DNA of 55,405 nt. It comes from Clostridia bacterium. GTDB taxonomy: Bacteria > Bacillota > Clostridia > Oscillospirales > Acutalibacteraceae. Numbering within the stretch: the first letter of the stretch is position 1; the number at the start of each line of letters is the position of its first letter. The stretch covers positions 1 through 55,405 of the forward strand of contig JAFUIY010000022.1 of assembly GCA_017473925.1 (NCBI GenBank), given 5' to 3'. Position numbers and translations under genes: made by a program. Under the pieces are notes generated by a model, which worked only from the letters and a program-made list of their open reading frames with translations, did no database searches and was not told where the DNA came from. Positions 33,957 through 43,536 of the stretch are shown here, piece after piece.

Positions 33957-35684
33957 ATGGCAAAAAAGCTTTTGCTGGGTAACGAAGCCGTTGCAAGAGG
34001 TCTGTTTGAAGCAGGCTGTAACGTTGTTTCAAGCTATCCCGGCACACCCAGTACAGAAATTACAGAGTTTGCGGCTACATATGATGAAATGTATTCAGAA
34101 TGGGCTCCCAATGAAAAGGTTGCCTGTGAGGTTGCCCTCGGTGCTGCAATTGCAGGTGCACGTTCATTCTGCGGTATGAAGCATGTCGGTCTCAATGTTG
34201 CTGCAGACCCCCTTTTCACAGCATCATACACAGGAGTAAACGGCGGATTTGTTATCGGCGTTGCTGATGACCCGGGTATGCATTCATCACAGAATGAGCA
34301 GGACTCAAGACACTATGCAGAGGCTTCAAAGGTAATGATGCTTGAGCCCGCTGATTCAAAGGAATGTCTTGAATACACAAAGAAGGCTTTTGAGTTTTCG
34401 GAAAAATTCGATACACCCGTTATTCTCAGACTCACAACAAGAGTTGCTCACTCAAGAAGCCTTGCAGCGCTTTCTGACAGAGCTGATGTACCCGTAAAAG
34501 AGTATGTCAAGAATCCTCAGAAGTATGTAATGATGCCTGCAAACGCTATTCCTAAGCATGTTGTTGTTGAGGACAGAATTGCAAAGCAGATTGAATTTTT
34601 TGAAACAGATGATATCAACACTGTTGAATATTATGACAAGAAAATCGGTGTCATCACAGCAGGTAACTGCTATAACTATGCTAAGGAAGCTCTCGGCAAG
34701 AATGCTTCATATCTGAAGCTCGGCTGTGTATATCCTCTTCCCGAAAAGAAGATTATTGATTTCGCAAACGAATGTGAAACAATCTATGTAATCGAAGAGC
34801 TTGATCCTTACATTGAAAATCATTGCAAGAAGCTTGGCATCAGGGTTCACGGCAAGGATGCATTCACACTTCTTGGTGAATATTCACAGGCTCTTGTTGC
34901 AAAAGCAATCCTCGGCGAAACAAAGGATTCCGATGCTGTCAGCTTTGATATTCCCCGCCGTCCTCCTGTTCTTTGCGCAGGCTGTCCCCACAGAGGTCTT
35001 TTCTATGCTCTTAAACAGGAAAAGGTAACAGTCAGCGGTGATATCGGCTGTTATACACTCGGTGCTCTTCAGCCTCTTGATTCAATCGACACAGTTATCT
35101 GTATGGGAGCTTCAGTTTCAGCTCTTCACGGCAGAAATAAGGTTGACCCCGAAAACGCAAAGAAGAGTGTTGCTGTTATCGGTGACTCAACATTCATCCA
35201 TTCAGGTGTTACAAGCCTTATTGATATTGCTTATAACAACAGTGCTTCAACTGTTATCGTGCTTGATAACTCAATCACAGGTATGACAGGCCATCAGCAG
35301 AACCCCACAACAGGTAAGACAATCAAGGGTGACCCTGCAACTCAGGTTGATATTGTTGCACTCGCTCATGCAATAGGTATAAAGAGAGTAAAAATCGTTG
35401 ACCCCTATAATCTCAAGGAAACGAGAGAGGCAATTCATGAAGAGCTTGCAGTCGATGAGCCTTCACTCATCATTTCAAGAAGACCCTGTGCACTTCTCAA
35501 GACAGTAAAGCACAATCCTCCTCTCAAGGTTAACAAGGATAAGTGTAAGAGCTGTAAGATGTGTATGAAGATAGGTTGTCCTGCTATCAGCATGAAGGAC
35601 GGCAAGGCAGAAATTGACTTCACACAGTGTGTAGGCTGTAATGTATGTACACAGATGTGTAAGTTTGATGCTATTGAGGCTTAA
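33957..35684 (+). CDS. iorA: Indolepyruvate:ferredoxin oxidoreductase, alpha subunit
   Basis: 575 residues, normal length. With IorB it oxidises aryl-pyruvates, formed by transamination of aromatic amino acids, to aryl-acetyl-CoA, reducing ferredoxin. Order of parts: pyrimidine-binding domain (SSYPGTPSTEI, then DDPGMHSSQNEQDSR), a middle domain, TPP-binding domain (CPHRG, then GDIGCYTLGALQPL and the VLDNSITGMTG magnesium motif), and a C-terminal pair of 4Fe-4S sites (CKSCKMCMKIGCP and CVGCNVCTQMCKF). CGGAGGT precedes the ATG. Oxygen-sensitive, as expected in a strict anaerobe. It needs the TPP whose precursor importer lies 20 kb away. Confidence 0.96.
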   Translation: MAKKLLLGNEAVARGLFEAGCNVVSSYPGTPSTEITEFAATYDEMYSEWAPNEKVACEVALGAAIAGARSFCGMKHVGLNVAADPLFTASYTGVNGGFVIGVADDPGMHSSQNEQDSRHYAEASKVMMLEPADSKECLEYTKKAFEFSEKFDTPVILRLTTRVAHSRSLAALSDRADVPVKEYVKNPQKYVMMPANAIPKHVVVEDRIAKQIEFFETDDINTVEYYDKKIGVITAGNCYNYAKEALGKNASYLKLGCVYPLPEKKIIDFANECETIYVIEELDPYIENHCKKLGIRVHGKDAFTLLGEYSQALVAKAILGETKDSDAVSFDIPRRPPVLCAGCPHRGLFYALKQEKVTVSGDIGCYTLGALQPLDSIDTVICMGASVSALHGRNKVDPENAKKSVAVIGDSTFIHSGVTSLIDIAYNNSASTVIVLDNSITGMTGHQQNPTTGKTIKGDPATQVDIVALAHAIGIKRVKIVDPYNLKETREAIHEELAVDEPSLIISRRPCALLKTVKHNPPLKVNKDKCKSCKMCMKIGCPAISMKDGKAEIDFTQCVGCNVCTQMCKFDAIEA

Positions 35685-35702
35685 GAAAGGAGTTAACTGA
35701 AA

Positions 35703-36272
35703 ATGAATACATACAGTGTAATGATCGTCGGTGTCGGCGGACAGGGAACTCTTCTCGCAAGCCGTCTTCTCGGTAATGCCGTTATCAGCGCAGGCTACGA
35801 TGTAAAGGTTTCCGAGGTTCACGGAATGAGCCAGAGAGGCGGTTCCGTTATAACATACGTAAGATACGGTGAAGAGGTTCATTCACCTATCATCGAAAAA
35901 GGTGAAGCAGACCTTATTATTGCTTTTGAGCTTCTTGAGGCTGCAAGATATCTGCCTTTCCTTAAAAAGGGCGGTAAGATTGTTGTGAACACTCAGCAGA
36001 TTGACCCCATGTCAGTTGTTACGGGTGCTGCAGAATACCCTGCAGGTGTACTCGATGAGCTTAAGGCAAAGGCTGATGTGACTGCACTCGATGCTCTTTC
36101 ACTTGCAGTTGAGGCAGGTTCATCAAAGGCTGTCAACGTTGTCCTTATGGGCGTTGTTGCTAAGCATATGGAATTTACAAAAGAAGCATGGGAAAAGGTT
36201 GTTGAAGAAACTGTTCCTCCCAGATTCAGAGAGCTCAATCTCAAAGCGTTTGAGCTTGGTTATTCTTTATAA
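35703..36272 (+). CDS. iorB: Indolepyruvate:ferredoxin oxidoreductase, beta subunit
   Basis: 189 residues of the 2-oxoacid oxidoreductase gamma family: VGVGGQGTLLASRLLG at the start, then EVHGMSQRGGSV and PIIEKGEADLIIAFE. It pairs with IorA, 18 bases upstream, and is read from the same transcript behind AAAGGAG. No terminator is evident after it. Confidence 0.95.
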   Translation: MNTYSVMIVGVGGQGTLLASRLLGNAVISAGYDVKVSEVHGMSQRGGSVITYVRYGEEVHSPIIEKGEADLIIAFELLEAARYLPFLKKGGKIVVNTQQIDPMSVVTGAAEYPAGVLDELKAKADVTALDALSLAVEAGSSKAVNVVLMGVVAKHMEFTKEAWEKVVEETVPPRFRELNLKAFELGYSL

Positions 36273-36314
36273 TAAAATCCAAAATATGTCTGAAATTAAC
36301 ATGGAGTGATATTT

Positions 36315-38951
36315 ATGGCAATAAGATGTCCGAAATGTAAAGGTACTATACCTGACGGTGAGATGTTCTGTCGTTACTGTGGTTTTTCACTTGCAAAGCA
36401 TTCAGGTGCTTTAGAACGTATTGAGGATACTGCAAGACCTGTAAACAACGTTCAACATAATAATGTACAATATGGTAATAACCCAGGATATCCTGTGCAG
36501 GGTATGTCACAGCAGAAGCCTCCTGCAGGTAACAATTTTCAGTCTCCCTACGGCAATATTCAACGGCCTGCTGGGCAGCAGCCCCGTCAGAATTATGCTC
36601 AGCCTTCTTACAGCAGCAATTCTCCTTACGGCAAACAACAGCATAATGTTCCACCTGCAAACATGCAGCGGGGACAGAATAATCAGCCTTTTTACGGGCA
36701 ACCTTATCAGAATCAGCAGCAACAGGCTTTTGTTCCGCCTGCACAGCCAGCTCCGTCAGGTGAGGCAGTTGTTCCGCAGAAGAATAATAACAATTTGTAT
36801 ATTATTTTAGGCGTCGTCGGTGCAGTTTTCCTTATTGCAATTATTGCTATAATCTGTGTTTCACTGTCAGGCGGAGATAAAGAAGACACCTATAATGACT
36901 ATAACGGCGGCTATGAAAGTGAAGACGGTTACGGTTCTGAATATCAGGATTATTACGATAATGTCCTCAGTAACGGATTGTCTGTTGACTTAGGCAATAA
37001 CTATGTCGATAACTCGTCACACGGCAACTATAATGAAGAATTTTATGCGGAACCTGAATTTACAGCAACAGGAACTTCTTCTGTTCCTGAAAGAACAATT
37101 ATGGTTTATATTGTCGGCTCAAACCTCGAATCGGAAGGTGGTGCAGCAACAAAAGACCTTCAGGAAATGATGAACTCAGGTTTCAATGAAGACAAAGTCA
37201 ATGTTCTTGTCTGTACAGGCGGTTCAAATTTCTGGTATACAACAGGAGTTTCTTCAAATAATAATAGTATTTTTGAAGTTACCGGCGGCAAACTTGTAGA
37301 AAAAAAGAAACTCGGTTCTGCGAGTATGGCTGATGTCCCTACACTTTCATCATTTGTCAGTTATTGTGTGACAAATTACCCTGCAGATGAATACGGACTT
37401 ATTCTTTGGAATCACGGCGGCGGACCTATTCACGGTTTCGGTCATGATGAAGTTTATAATGATATTTTTTCAATAAAAGAAATAGCTGATGCTCTTTCAA
37501 AGGCTTCATTCGGAAACAACAGAAAGCTTGAATTTATCGGCTTTGACGCTTGTCTTATGGCATCAATTGAAACTGCATGGTGTTACAGAAATTATGCCAA
37601 TTATCTGATTGCTTCCGAAGAAAACGAACCGGGTACAGGCTGGGATTACGGTTTCCTCGGTCAACTTGACAAGTGTGATGATGGTGCAGATGTCGGTACA
37701 CTCATCATTGATAGTTATTTTTCATCAAATTTCAGAACATTCAAGGATAATTCCTATAATAAGTGTGATCTGACACTTTCATGTGTCAATATCAATGAAA
37801 TTTATGACGTTGTAAGCAGTATAGATACTCTGTTTTCAAAAGCTGACAGTGGTATTGATAACGGACAGTTCAGTACAATTTCAAGAAGCAGATATCAGGC
37901 GAAGTCCTTTGCTGTGGCTACAGGAGACAATTATGACCTTATTGACCTTGGTCATTTTGCATCACTTCTTTCAGGAACATATAGTTCTGAAGTAAGTGCA
38001 CTGAATACTGCACTGAGTGATTATATTGTTTATTCGAAGTCAAATGTTGCTCAGGCAAACGGTGTTTCAATTTATCATCCTTATTATGATAAGGTAAACA
38101 TGACCGATTATGTAAACTATTATAATACAGAAGTTTCTGTTTCCGATACTTACAGTGATTATATTGCAAATTTCACAGATACACTCATTACCGGCGGAAA
38201 AGATGCTTCAAACTGGCGTTCATTCTCATCAAAGAAGGGTGAAACATCACTTAATAAGAATAAAAATGAAATCACAATGCAGCTCACACCGGAACAGGTG
38301 GCAGCATTCTCAGGTGCAAAATATCATATATTCAGAGTAATGGATCCATCTGAAACATTCTCAGGATATACGGAATATCGTCCTATATTCTCAGGCTATG
38401 ATGTTACACTTGATGATAACGGTGTGCTTTCCGCATCATACAGCGGTAAGGCTGTTTTCGGTATTGATGGTAAGACAGGCGAAGTTTCAGAAGCTCCTCT
38501 TGCAATGACTCAGATTTTCGACGGTGTTTACAATAACAAATATGAATTTTCATGTATCTTTTCTGCATATTCAGCTGAAGATATTTCAGACTGGAAAACT
38601 GACGCTGTTGATTGGCAGATGGAAATTCACAACGGTGTTCCCATTCTTATGAATCCGTACCTGATGAATTCTGATATTGATGCAAATATTCCTTCAAGAA
38701 TCAAGGTCAACTGTGATGAATATGATGCATATCAGTTCATAAACAGCTCTTATTCTGTTGAAACTGATTCGGACGGTAATGTCAATTTTATATCAACAGG
38801 CAGTATTTATGGTTATGAGTTTCTTCGTGAAGACGGATTTACTATTGAATGTCGTGACATTACTGATAAGGAAAATTACAGGGTTGTATTTATTGTTGAT
38901 GATATTTACGGTAACAGTTATACAAGTGACTTTATGACACTTCCCGAATAA
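36315..38951 (+). CDS. Membrane-anchored clostripain-like (C11) protease with zinc ribbon
   Basis: 878 residues; start at 36315, with GGAG eight bases upstream. A cytoplasmic zinc ribbon (C5, C8, C19, C22) is followed by a Gln/Asn/Pro/Tyr-rich linker (about 35-155), one membrane helix (about 160-183), an acidic Tyr/Gly stretch, a C11 domain from about 259 and a beta-rich C-terminal region of about 250 residues. The catalytic pair is H367 (LWNHGGG) and C413 (GFDACLMA); their 46-residue spacing equals that of the characterised enzyme PmC11 (H133, C179). C11 proteases cut after Arg or Lys and often activate themselves. The protease would face outside while the ribbon stays inside. No signal for export other than the helix. 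Confidence 0.9.
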   Translation: MAIRCPKCKGTIPDGEMFCRYCGFSLAKHSGALERIEDTARPVNNVQHNNVQYGNNPGYPVQGMSQQKPPAGNNFQSPYGNIQRPAGQQPRQNYAQPSYSSNSPYGKQQHNVPPANMQRGQNNQPFYGQPYQNQQQQAFVPPAQPAPSGEAVVPQKNNNNLYIILGVVGAVFLIAIIAIICVSLSGGDKEDTYNDYNGGYESEDGYGSEYQDYYDNVLSNGLSVDLGNNYVDNSSHGNYNEEFYAEPEFTATGTSSVPERTIMVYIVGSNLESEGGAATKDLQEMMNSGFNEDKVNVLVCTGGSNFWYTTGVSSNNNSIFEVTGGKLVEKKKLGSASMADVPTLSSFVSYCVTNYPADEYGLILWNHGGGPIHGFGHDEVYNDIFSIKEIADALSKASFGNNRKLEFIGFDACLMASIETAWCYRNYANYLIASEENEPGTGWDYGFLGQLDKCDDGADVGTLIIDSYFSSNFRTFKDNSYNKCDLTLSCVNINEIYDVVSSIDTLFSKADSGIDNGQFSTISRSRYQAKSFAVATGDNYDLIDLGHFASLLSGTYSSEVSALNTALSDYIVYSKSNVAQANGVSIYHPYYDKVNMTDYVNYYNTEVSVSDTYSDYIANFTDTLITGGKDASNWRSFSSKKGETSLNKNKNEITMQLTPEQVAAFSGAKYHIFRVMDPSETFSGYTEYRPIFSGYDVTLDDNGVLSASYSGKAVFGIDGKTGEVSEAPLAMTQIFDGVYNNKYEFSCIFSAYSAEDISDWKTDAVDWQMEIHNGVPILMNPYLMNSDIDANIPSRIKVNCDEYDAYQFINSSYSVETDSDGNVNFISTGSIYGYEFLREDGFTIECRDITDKENYRVVFIVDDIYGNSYTSDFMTLPE

Positions 38952-38954
38952 CGT

Positions 38955-38994
38955 GAATCTGACGGTATTTTGCCGTCAGATTCTTTTGTTTTTA
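38955..38994 (+). terminator. Terminator after the clostripain gene
   Basis: GAATCTGACGG pairs perfectly with CCGTCAGATTC (11 bp, seven-base loop), followed by TTTTGTTTTTA. The 180 bases behind it, up to the next gene, are AT-rich and hold no feature I can name. Confidence 0.93.
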
Positions 38995-39173
38995 TACCTT
39001 ATATCTATATTTGTATATGAGAATTAATGTATAATATATCGTAAAATGTTAAGAAATATATAATATTAAGGGCTTTTAAAGAAAAAAGAAAATACATGGC
39101 AACATAGGTGTTCAAATAATTTTAACATTTCTATTATACTGAAAATAACATAACAGACAAGGAGGCTGTGCAA

Positions 39174-39404
39174 ATGCTTGACCCGGTTGTTGTTGGTTGT
39201 GTAATTCGTGATGCAAGAATACACAAAGGTTTATCCCAGGAAGTCGTAAGCGGACTTGCGGATATAGGCAGAACCCATCTCAGCGCCATTGAGCGTGGAA
39301 TCCGTAAACCGACTCTTGAAACATTTTTCCGCCTCAGTGAGGCATTGGGAAGAAAACCCAGCGATTTGATTAAGGAAATCGAAGCCAGGTGCATTAATGA
39401 CTGA
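39174..39404 (+). CDS. Small XRE-family regulator
   Basis: 76 residues; start at 39174 behind AGGAGG. It is a bare helix-turn-helix of the Cro/C1 type (ARIHKGLSQEVVSGLADIG followed by RTHLSAIERGIRKPTLETF) without sensor domain, similar in size to SinR-like or restriction-control proteins. It stands alone between two terminators, and no restriction system is near. Target unknown. Confidence 0.87.
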   Translation: MLDPVVVGCVIRDARIHKGLSQEVVSGLADIGRTHLSAIERGIRKPTLETFFRLSEALGRKPSDLIKEIEARCIND

Positions 39405-39501
39405 GATATTATTTTCCCCGAATTTTTTTGACACAGCAGAATCAAAGGCATCTATACTCATCAGGAAACTTCTGTCTTCCGCACAGATAATTCATTGCGA
39501 C

Positions 39502-39540
39502 CGTCCGAAAGTGTTGTCACTGTCGGACGATTTTGTTTTT
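39502..39540 (+). terminator. Terminator after the small XRE gene
   Basis: CGTCCGA-A-AGTG pairs with CACT-G-TCGGACG around TTGT (one mismatch), followed by ATTTTGTTTTT. It lies about 100 bases after the stop codon. Confidence 0.85.
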
Positions 39541-39559
39541 ATTAATTAATAAAGCCTGC

Positions 39560-39588
39560 TTGACTGTTTATAAAAAATAAAGTATAAT
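39560..39588 (+). promoter_or_regulatory. Promoter of the MreB-like operon
   Basis: TTGACT, 17 bases, TATAAT, about 30 bases before the MreB-like start codon. Confidence 0.78.
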
Positions 39589-39618
39589 AATACAGATAAT
39601 CAAACTGGAGGTGAGAGC

Positions 39619-40638
39619 ATGACGGGAATATGTATTGGACTTGATATCGGCACATCAAACATGACAGCATATGTGGAAGGAAAGGGTATTGTTTTTTCAA
39701 GACCATCTGCAATTGCATGTGATACACATACGGGCAGGATTCTTGCTGTCGGCGAGGATGCTTTTGCCATGACGGGCAGGACACCCGGCTCGGTCACTGT
39801 TATAAGACCCTTCAGTGAGGGTGTTGTTTCTGATATGAAGATTACCGTTGCCATGCTTTCACAGTTTATAGATGAGGTGTGCAGACTTACCGTTCTCAAG
39901 CCCAACATCATTGCGGGTGTTCCGGGTGAAATAACGGGTGTTGAAAGAAATGCCATCCTTGATGTTCTCAAATCAGCGGGAGCTTCCCGTGTCTGTATAA
40001 TGGAGCATCCCTATGCTGCTGCAGTCGGTGCCGATGTTGCATTTACAAAGCCTTACGGAACAATGCTTATTGATATCGGCGGCGGAACCGTTGATATTTC
40101 CGTTGTTTCAATGAATTCCGTTGCGGCCGTCAGAACATTACGCTTCGGCTCTGAGGCTCTGACTCAGGATATTATAAAATATCTCAGAAGAGAAAGGGAT
40201 ATTGAGGTCGGTTATCTTACTGCAGAGGATATCAAGAAGACCATAGGCGGTGCAGTTGTCAGAAATGAAGAAATTGCACTTGTTGCAAAGGGCAGAAATG
40301 CCGTTACGGGGTCACCAATAAACTTTGAAGTGACTTCAACTGAAGTCTACTGGGCCATCAAAGAGCATATTGACATGATACTGACAGGTGTTAAGGAGAT
40401 TCTATCATCAATCTCACCCGAGCTTTCAGCAGATATTTTTGAAAGCGGAATTGTACTTACGGGTAAAGGCTCCCTTCTCTACGGAATTGATTCCTTCCTT
40501 GAAAGCTCCACAGGTGTGCAGGTCAGAATTGCAAAGGAGCCCTGGCTTTGTGTTGCAAAGGGCCTCGGCAAGTCAATGCATAACATAAGAAAGCTTAAAA
40601 AATCAGGCTACGGCTTTGAGTATTTTAACGAGTTATAA
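39619..40638 (+). CDS. MreB/Mbl-family actin-like protein
   Basis: 339 residues, the family length. Nucleotide-binding motifs of the actin fold: phosphate 1 GLDIGTSNM, the connect region, phosphate 2 LIDIGGGTVDISV, and the adenosine motif GIVLTGKGSLLYGI. MreB-type filaments guide cell-wall synthesis along the cell length. The usual partners mreC and mreD do not follow, so this is probably an Mbl/MreBH-type paralogue. GGAGGTGA precedes the ATG. It heads a run with recD2 and others, 14 bases apart from the next gene. Confidence 0.88.
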   Translation: MTGICIGLDIGTSNMTAYVEGKGIVFSRPSAIACDTHTGRILAVGEDAFAMTGRTPGSVTVIRPFSEGVVSDMKITVAMLSQFIDEVCRLTVLKPNIIAGVPGEITGVERNAILDVLKSAGASRVCIMEHPYAAAVGADVAFTKPYGTMLIDIGGGTVDISVVSMNSVAAVRTLRFGSEALTQDIIKYLRRERDIEVGYLTAEDIKKTIGGAVVRNEEIALVAKGRNAVTGSPINFEVTSTEVYWAIKEHIDMILTGVKEILSSISPELSADIFESGIVLTGKGSLLYGIDSFLESSTGVQVRIAKEPWLCVAKGLGKSMHNIRKLKKSGYGFEYFNEL

Positions 40639-40652
40639 GTTTCGGAGTATTT

Positions 40653-42854
40653 ATGCAGGATAATCTCGAATACAATCAGATAACAGGAGTTGTGGAAGAT
40701 GTTGTCTTTCATAACTCCGAATCTTCGTTCACTGTCCTTGATGTTTCATGCGGCGGTGAGCTTATTACTGCTGTCGGCATTCTGCCTGAAATCACAGCAG
40801 GTGAAAAGGTTGTCCTGACGGGAACATGGGACATGCATCAGAGCTTCGGCAGACAGTTTAAAGTCAACCGTTTTGAGCGTTATCTGCCCGATACTGCAGC
40901 TCAGTTTCTCAAGTACCTTTCTTCGGGTGCAATCAAGGGTGTCGGCCCGAAAACTGCAACACAGATGGTTGAAAGATTCGGTGACAATACATTCAATGTG
41001 ATTGAAAATGAGCCTGAAAGGCTTACTGTTTTAAGAGGTATATCAAAGGATAAGGCAAAGCTCATTTCTGCCGAATTCAAAAAGCAGTTTGCAGTCAGGA
41101 CTGTCATTCTCGGCCTTGAAAAATACGGTCTTACACCCTCTGAATGTATAAGAATATTCAAGGAAATCGGTATAAATGCCGTGGATGTTATTGAGGAGAA
41201 TCCCTATATCCTTTGCGGTGATTCACAGATAGTTTCCTTTGACAGAGCAGAAAAAATTGCTTCCGAGCTTGAGAAAGCACCTCAGCCGAAGTACAGACTC
41301 AGGGCGGGAATCAGCCATATTATAAGATACAATCTTTTCAACGGACATACATGTCTGCCGAGAAAAAAGGTTGCTGAGCTTTGCTGTGAGCTTCTGGGCG
41401 TTACGGAAGATGAGTCTCAGTCAGCCATTGATGAGATGCTCGGCAACAAAATGCTTATTCCTTTTACAATGAAGGAAAAGGAGTTTCTTTCACTTCCCGA
41501 GGTGTTCAGGGCAGAGGAAACAATCGCTGAAAAGCTTCGTCAGTTCATCCGTTTTTCTGCAAGTGATATGGATGCTGCCGAAAGTGATATAGACAGAATT
41601 GAAAAATATAATAATATAAAATATGAAAATAATCAGCGTGAAGCAATAAGACTTGCCGCACACGGCGGTGTTCTTGTTCTGACGGGCGGACCGGGTACGG
41701 GAAAAACAACGGTAGTCAAGGGTATTATTAATTTCTTTGAGCAGAAAAGAATGGAAATTATGCTTGCAGCCCCTACGGGAAGAGCCGCAAAGCGTATGAG
41801 TGAGCTGACAGGCTACGAGGCTAAGACAATTCACAGACTTCTTGAGGTTGAGTGGACTGACGGCAGAAAGCCTGATTTCAAGAGAAATAAGCTCAATCCC
41901 CTTGAAGCAGATGTCATAATTCTTGATGAGGTTTCAATGGTTGACGTCTTTCTGTTCTCACATTTCCTTGATGCTGTCGGATTCGGCTGCCGTGTCATCC
42001 TTGTCGGTGACCCCGACCAGCTGCCTGCTGTTGATGCGGGAAATGTACTGGGTGATATTATTGCTTCGGAAATGGTTCCCGTTGTAAGACTGACTGAAAT
42101 TTTCAGGCAGGCAAAGGAAAGCCTGATTGTTACAAATGCCCATGATGTAATTGAGGGCAGACAGCCTGTACTTGATGCTAAGGATAATGACTTTTTCTTC
42201 CTTAACAGAGATAACCCCGTCATTGCAGCCCGTACCGTGACCCAATTGTGCAGTGAGCGTCTGCCGAAAGCCTATAACTATTCACCCACGGCAGATATTC
42301 AGGTGCTGTGCCCCTCAAGAAAGGGTGACTGCGGTACGATAAATCTCAACAGACAGCTCCAGAATGTGCTTAATCCTTACAGTGAGAATAAGTCCGAATG
42401 TAAGATTGCAGGCAGACTTTTCCGTCAGGGCGACAAGGTTATGCAGATTAAGAATAATTACGATATCCCTTGGGAAAGAGGCAGAGAATCAGGCTCGGGA
42501 CTTTTTAACGGTGATATCGGTATTATTCAGGAGATAAATGTCAAAAATGAATGCATGAAAATTGTTTTTGACGAGGGCAGGGAAGTCGTTTACCCCATTC
42601 CCTCTGCTTCTGAGCTTGAGCTTGCATATGCGGTAACTGTCCATAAGAGTCAGGGCAGTGAGTATGACTGTGTTGTTATGCCTGTGGGCGATGTGCCTCC
42701 CATGCTTCTTTACAGAAATCTGCTTTATACTGCAATAACAAGAGCAAAAAAGATGATTGTAATCGTCGGCAGCAGGGATAAGCTTGATAAAATGATTGAT
42801 AATAATAAGCAGAATAAAAGATATTCTATGCTTAAGACGATGCTTAAACAGTGA
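40653..42854 (+). CDS. recD2: RecD2-type 5'-3' DNA helicase
   Basis: 733 residues, typical of RecD2. An N-terminal OB-like region and helix-hairpin-helix repeats (SSGAIKGVGPKTATQ, VLRGISKDKA) precede the SF1B helicase core: Walker A GGPGTGKT (345-352), Walker B LDEVSMVD (about 423), LVGDPDQLPAVDAG, and the C-terminal LAYAVTVHKSQGSE and LLYTAITRAKK. RecD2 works without RecBC in DNA repair and replication-fork maintenance. GGAG precedes the ATG. The stop overlaps a GTG of the downstream frame. Confidence 0.95.
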   Translation: MQDNLEYNQITGVVEDVVFHNSESSFTVLDVSCGGELITAVGILPEITAGEKVVLTGTWDMHQSFGRQFKVNRFERYLPDTAAQFLKYLSSGAIKGVGPKTATQMVERFGDNTFNVIENEPERLTVLRGISKDKAKLISAEFKKQFAVRTVILGLEKYGLTPSECIRIFKEIGINAVDVIEENPYILCGDSQIVSFDRAEKIASELEKAPQPKYRLRAGISHIIRYNLFNGHTCLPRKKVAELCCELLGVTEDESQSAIDEMLGNKMLIPFTMKEKEFLSLPEVFRAEETIAEKLRQFIRFSASDMDAAESDIDRIEKYNNIKYENNQREAIRLAAHGGVLVLTGGPGTGKTTVVKGIINFFEQKRMEIMLAAPTGRAAKRMSELTGYEAKTIHRLLEVEWTDGRKPDFKRNKLNPLEADVIILDEVSMVDVFLFSHFLDAVGFGCRVILVGDPDQLPAVDAGNVLGDIIASEMVPVVRLTEIFRQAKESLIVTNAHDVIEGRQPVLDAKDNDFFFLNRDNPVIAARTVTQLCSERLPKAYNYSPTADIQVLCPSRKGDCGTINLNRQLQNVLNPYSENKSECKIAGRLFRQGDKVMQIKNNYDIPWERGRESGSGLFNGDIGIIQEINVKNECMKIVFDEGREVVYPIPSASELELAYAVTVHKSQGSEYDCVVMPVGDVPPMLLYRNLLYTAITRAKKMIVIVGSRDKLDKMIDNNKQNKRYSMLKTMLKQ

Positions 42855-42871
42855 TTTATAAGTGGGATTCT

Positions 42872-43483
42872 ATGACGGATAAAGAAAAGATGCACTCAGG
42901 TGATATATACTATCCCTCGGGTGATGAAATAATGATTGAACAGCTCATGTGTCTTGACAGACTGTATGATTTCAATCAGACAAGACCCACCGAGCTTAAA
43001 AAACGAGCAGAGCTTCTCAGGGAAATGTTTGCCGAAATCGGTGAAGACTGCTATATTGAGCCTCCTCTTCATGCAAATTGGGGAGGTAAGCATTGCCACT
43101 TCGGAAACAGTGTTTATGCAAACTTCAATCTGACTCTTGTTGACGATACTCATATCTATGTGGGCGACTGCACAATGATAGCTCCGAATGTTGTCATTGC
43201 AACGGCAGGTCATCCCATTCTTCCCGAGCTTCGTGAAAAAGCATATCAGTATAATATGCCCGTTCATATCGGCAGAAACTGCTGGATAGGAGCAGGTGCG
43301 CTGATTATGCCCGGTGTCACAATAGGTGACAATACTGTTATCGGTGCGGGAAGCGTCGTTACAAAGGATATCCCTGCAAATGTTGTTGCAGTGGGTAACC
43401 CTTGCCGTGTCGTCCGTGAAATAGGTGACCATGACAGAGAATACTATTTCAGGGACAGAAAAATTAATTATTCAGACTTATAA
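42872..43483 (+). CDS. Maltose/galactoside O-acetyltransferase-type protein (Maa/LacA)
   Basis: 203 residues; start at 42872 chosen because MTDKEKMHSGDIYY aligns with the usual Maa N-terminus, although its ribosome site (GTGGGA) is weak and a GTG at 42851 overlaps the recD2 stop. A left-handed beta-helix of hexapeptide repeats fills the C-terminal half (VGDCTMIAPNVVIATAGHP with the catalytic His, then NCWIGAGALIMPGVTIGDN). It transfers acetyl from acetyl-CoA to a sugar hydroxyl. The physiological sugar is unknown. Confidence 0.9.
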   Translation: MTDKEKMHSGDIYYPSGDEIMIEQLMCLDRLYDFNQTRPTELKKRAELLREMFAEIGEDCYIEPPLHANWGGKHCHFGNSVYANFNLTLVDDTHIYVGDCTMIAPNVVIATAGHPILPELREKAYQYNMPVHIGRNCWIGAGALIMPGVTIGDNTVIGAGSVVTKDIPANVVAVGNPCRVVREIGDHDREYYFRDRKINYSDL

Positions 43484-43536
43484 AATAAAGAGAAATCTGT
43501 ATTTTTGCGTTAGAAAAGGTTTTTGGTGAAGTAAAA

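Noticed and set aside
39003-39160. A promoter or small RNA before the small XRE gene
   Set aside because: Several AT-rich partial matches are present, but none has both boxes at proper spacing; no terminator pairs with them.
39397-39549. A 50-codon frame overlapping the end of the small XRE gene
   Set aside because: It runs through the strong terminator at 39502-39540, has no ribosome site and no recognisable sequence.
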